Below are positions 62,369 through 64,000 of a stretch of DNA of 64,000 nt, in pieces. The DNA is taken from assembly GCA_049889355.1 (NCBI GenBank), contig JBMHDN010000046.1:24803-88802 (forward strand), in the 5' to 3' direction. The DNA is from JBMHDN01 sp049889355. Its GTDB lineage: Bacteria; Pseudomonadota; Alphaproteobacteria; Puniceispirillales; Puniceispirillaceae. Made by a program: the position numbers and the translations under genes. Numbering within the stretch: the first letter of the stretch is position 1; every line of letters begins with the position of its first letter. Under the pieces are notes generated by a model that made no database searches, had not been told where the DNA came from, and saw only the letters and a program-made list of their open reading frames with translations.

Positions 62369-63004
62369 ATGAGCCTCATTGACCTGTTTTTCTATAGTTT
62401 TGCGCTGTTTGTGCTGTTCATCACACCAGGGCCTGTCTGGCTCGCACTGATCGCGCGCGTCTTATCTTATGGCTGGGCTGGTGCACTCCCGCTGGCCTTG
62501 GCAGTGGCCTTTGGTGATGTGGTCTGGGCAGTGCTGGCGATATTATCCGTGGCCTCTATCAGCCAGTCTGTGCCGATGATCACCACGCTGCTGACCTTTG
62601 TCGCCGCTGGTTTTTTCATCTATTTAGGCGCCCGGCTCTGGGTTAAACCGCCGCTGATTGAGGATGTTGCAGCTGCGCAAAGCAAGAAGAATCAAAAACC
62701 AGGGCGCAGCCTTTTTATGGAAGGCTTTACCATCGGGCTTTTGGTGATTTTCAGCAATCCCAAAGCGATTTTATTTTATATTGGGATCATGCCTGGCTTT
62801 TTTGATCTCAGCAGGCTGACACCGTTTGATATCTTATTGATTTGTACGGCCTCTGCCCTTGTGCCCTTTTTGGGTAATATGATGCTGACCGCGCTGGTCA
62901 TCCCTGCGCGTAATTTGATGCAGAGCCCAACAGCTCAGAAAAAGCTGAACCAGACCAGCGCAGTTATGATGTTTGGTGTGGCCGGTCTCATTTTGCTGGT
63001 CTGA
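62369..63004 (+). CDS. LysE/RhtB family exporter
   Basis: A 211-residue inner-membrane exporter of amino acids or related compounds. Five to six helices are seen, with the family start FALFVLFITPGPVWLALIARVLSYG (normally TPGPN) and the GFTIGLLVIFSNPKAILFYIGIMPGFF segment. It begins 11 bp after the ABC gene and may be co-transcribed. The substrate is unknown. Confidence 0.88.
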   Translation: MSLIDLFFYSFALFVLFITPGPVWLALIARVLSYGWAGALPLALAVAFGDVVWAVLAILSVASISQSVPMITTLLTFVAAGFFIYLGARLWVKPPLIEDVAAAQSKKNQKPGRSLFMEGFTIGLLVIFSNPKAILFYIGIMPGFFDLSRLTPFDILLICTASALVPFLGNMMLTALVIPARNLMQSPTAQKKLNQTSAVMMFGVAGLILLV

Positions 63005-63012
63005 CAGGTCAT

Positions 63013-63717
63013 TTAAGATAATTGCGGGTCTATTTTAAACAGCAATGGGCGCGTCATCTCAGACAAGCGCGCCTCCCCATGCGTTTCAAAATACCGCTCA
63101 AAACAGGCTTTTAAGGCTGGCCATTCTGAATCGATGAGCGCAAACCAAGCCGTATCGCGGTTGCGCTCTTTGAAAATGGCGGCTTGACGAAAAACCCCTT
63201 CATAGGAAAAACCAAGGCGCTGGGCAGCCCGGCGTGATCGCAGATTAAGCGCATTACATTTCCATTCATAACGCCGATACCCTGCCTCCATCGCCCAGCC
63301 CATCATCAGATACATCGCCTCACTGGCCATCAGGCTACGTTGCAGCTTATTTGAAAAATGAATATGCCCGACCTCTATAGAGCCAGCCTCTGGTTTAATC
63401 CGCAGATAGCTGGCAAGCCCCAATGGCGTACCGGTCTCTTTATCAAGCAGCGTGAAAAAAACCGGATCATCCAGCCCTGCCATCTCAGATAGCCATGCAG
63501 CAAATGCGCCTTCATCTGCAAAAGGCCCATAGGGCAGATAGGCCCAGTTTTGCGCTGTGTCTGCGCCTGACAAATGGCTGAACAGCATGCTGGCATGGCG
63601 CTTTGGGTCCAGCGGCTCTAGCCGGCAATAGGCTCCCTCAAGATGCAGACCTTTTGGATGAGGCGGAATTTTATAATCCAAAATCGGTATGCCAAGCATC
63701 ATCTCTTCTTCTGTCAT
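63013..63717 (-). CDS. GNAT family acetyltransferase (RimJ/RimL-like)
   Basis: A 234-residue N-acetyltransferase. RLEPLDPKRHASMLFSHL is the typical opening; SIEVGHIHFSNKLQRSLMASEAMYLMMGWAMEAGYRRYEWKCNALNLRSRRAAQRLGFSYEGVFRQA covers the acetyl-CoA site and the N-x-x-S-x-x-A-A-x-x-LGF core. The acceptor could be a ribosomal protein N-terminus or a small amine. GAGGACAGA precedes the ATG. It converges with the LysE gene. Confidence 0.9.
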   Translation of the reverse strand: MTEEEMMLGIPILDYKIPPHPKGLHLEGAYCRLEPLDPKRHASMLFSHLSGADTAQNWAYLPYGPFADEGAFAAWLSEMAGLDDPVFFTLLDKETGTPLGLASYLRIKPEAGSIEVGHIHFSNKLQRSLMASEAMYLMMGWAMEAGYRRYEWKCNALNLRSRRAAQRLGFSYEGVFRQAAIFKERNRDTAWFALIDSEWPALKACFERYFETHGEARLSEMTRPLLFKIDPQLS

Positions 63718-63907
63718 TCTGTCCTCTTTTTAGGGGCATGCTGTGGCCCGCCAGATATCTCACTAAACCCTGCATTAACAGCGCATTCAGCCCGTATCAT
63801 GCCTGAAAACGACCTGCTGAACAGCTAAAAGACATTCAGAAGACCGTGAAAAACCGGAAATAGGGTGTTCACAATCCGGCCTATGGCGTAGTATAGAGGG
63901 GCAATCC

Positions 63908-63984
<77 letters not shown>

Positions 63985-64000
63985 ATCTTTTCAATAACTT

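Overview
The window looks like chromosomal core genome of a free-living alphaproteobacterium of moderate G+C. The pointers are family-level: a ChvG/ChvI-type two-component pair, AddAB instead of RecBCD, a TIGR02300-type zinc-ribbon protein divergent from aroA, an IalB-family protein, COQ7 next to dsbB, and a small RNA carrying the UUUCCUCCCU decamer of the alphaproteobacterial suhB/mmgR family. A marine SAR116-like or Rhodospirillales-like host is my guess and cannot be proved from this sequence. I see no prophage, insertion sequence, integrase, CRISPR array or rRNA.

Layout. 1-6.4 kb: MmgE/PrpD protein, tRNA-Leu(CAA), YqaA-like membrane protein, dsbB, coq7, HNH nuclease, esterase, gluQ and the small RNA. 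6.5-11.1 kb: MFS transporter, then a minus-strand operon psd-pssA-panB-panC (phospholipid and pantothenate synthesis) with overlapping genes and a clear promoter. 11.1-17.1 kb is the least ordinary part: a putative zinc metallopeptidase with a long Pro/Ala-rich repeat tail, an HbpS-like protein, a secreted protein with Ig-like repeats, a photolyase-like flavoprotein whose alpha/beta domain follows the FAD domain, and an orphan small gene. 17.1-23.1 kb: two divergent AEC transporters, bioY, an NCS2 purine permease behind a strongly structured RNA leader, an acyltransferase and thiamine pyrophosphokinase. 23.1-28.2 kb: a complete type I secretion system (TolC, ABC ATPase, HlyD) with no recognisable substrate beside it.

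28.4-33.6 kb: trmL, ialB, nitroreductase, an RNase D-like exonuclease, lptC-lptA-lptB for LPS export, then tRNA-Ala(GGC). 33.7-38.4 kb: TIGR02300-type protein, aroA-cmk-rpsA. 38.5-44.3 kb: ihfB-lapA-trpF-trpB-trpA-accD-folC, joining tryptophan, fatty-acid and folate synthesis. 44.3-53.1 kb (minus): trxA, addA-addB, tsaE, ahcY. 53.2-59.7 kb (minus): rapZ, chvG, chvI, polA. 59.9-64 kb: Tat-exported hydrolase, CHCC zinc-finger protein, lone ABC ATPase, LysE exporter, GNAT acetyltransferase, tRNA-Arg(CCG).

Most noteworthy: (1) an 18-bp bulged helix plus capping hairpin abutting the ribosome-binding site of the purine permease, a riboswitch-like candidate; (2) the domain-order-swapped photolyase with a divergent promoter region holding two perfect inverted repeats; (3) the HExxH protein with TAPE repeats; (4) RapZ with His in place of the Walker A Lys in a locus lacking hprK and PTS genes; (5) short tandem duplications that repeatedly sit on or beside stop codons.
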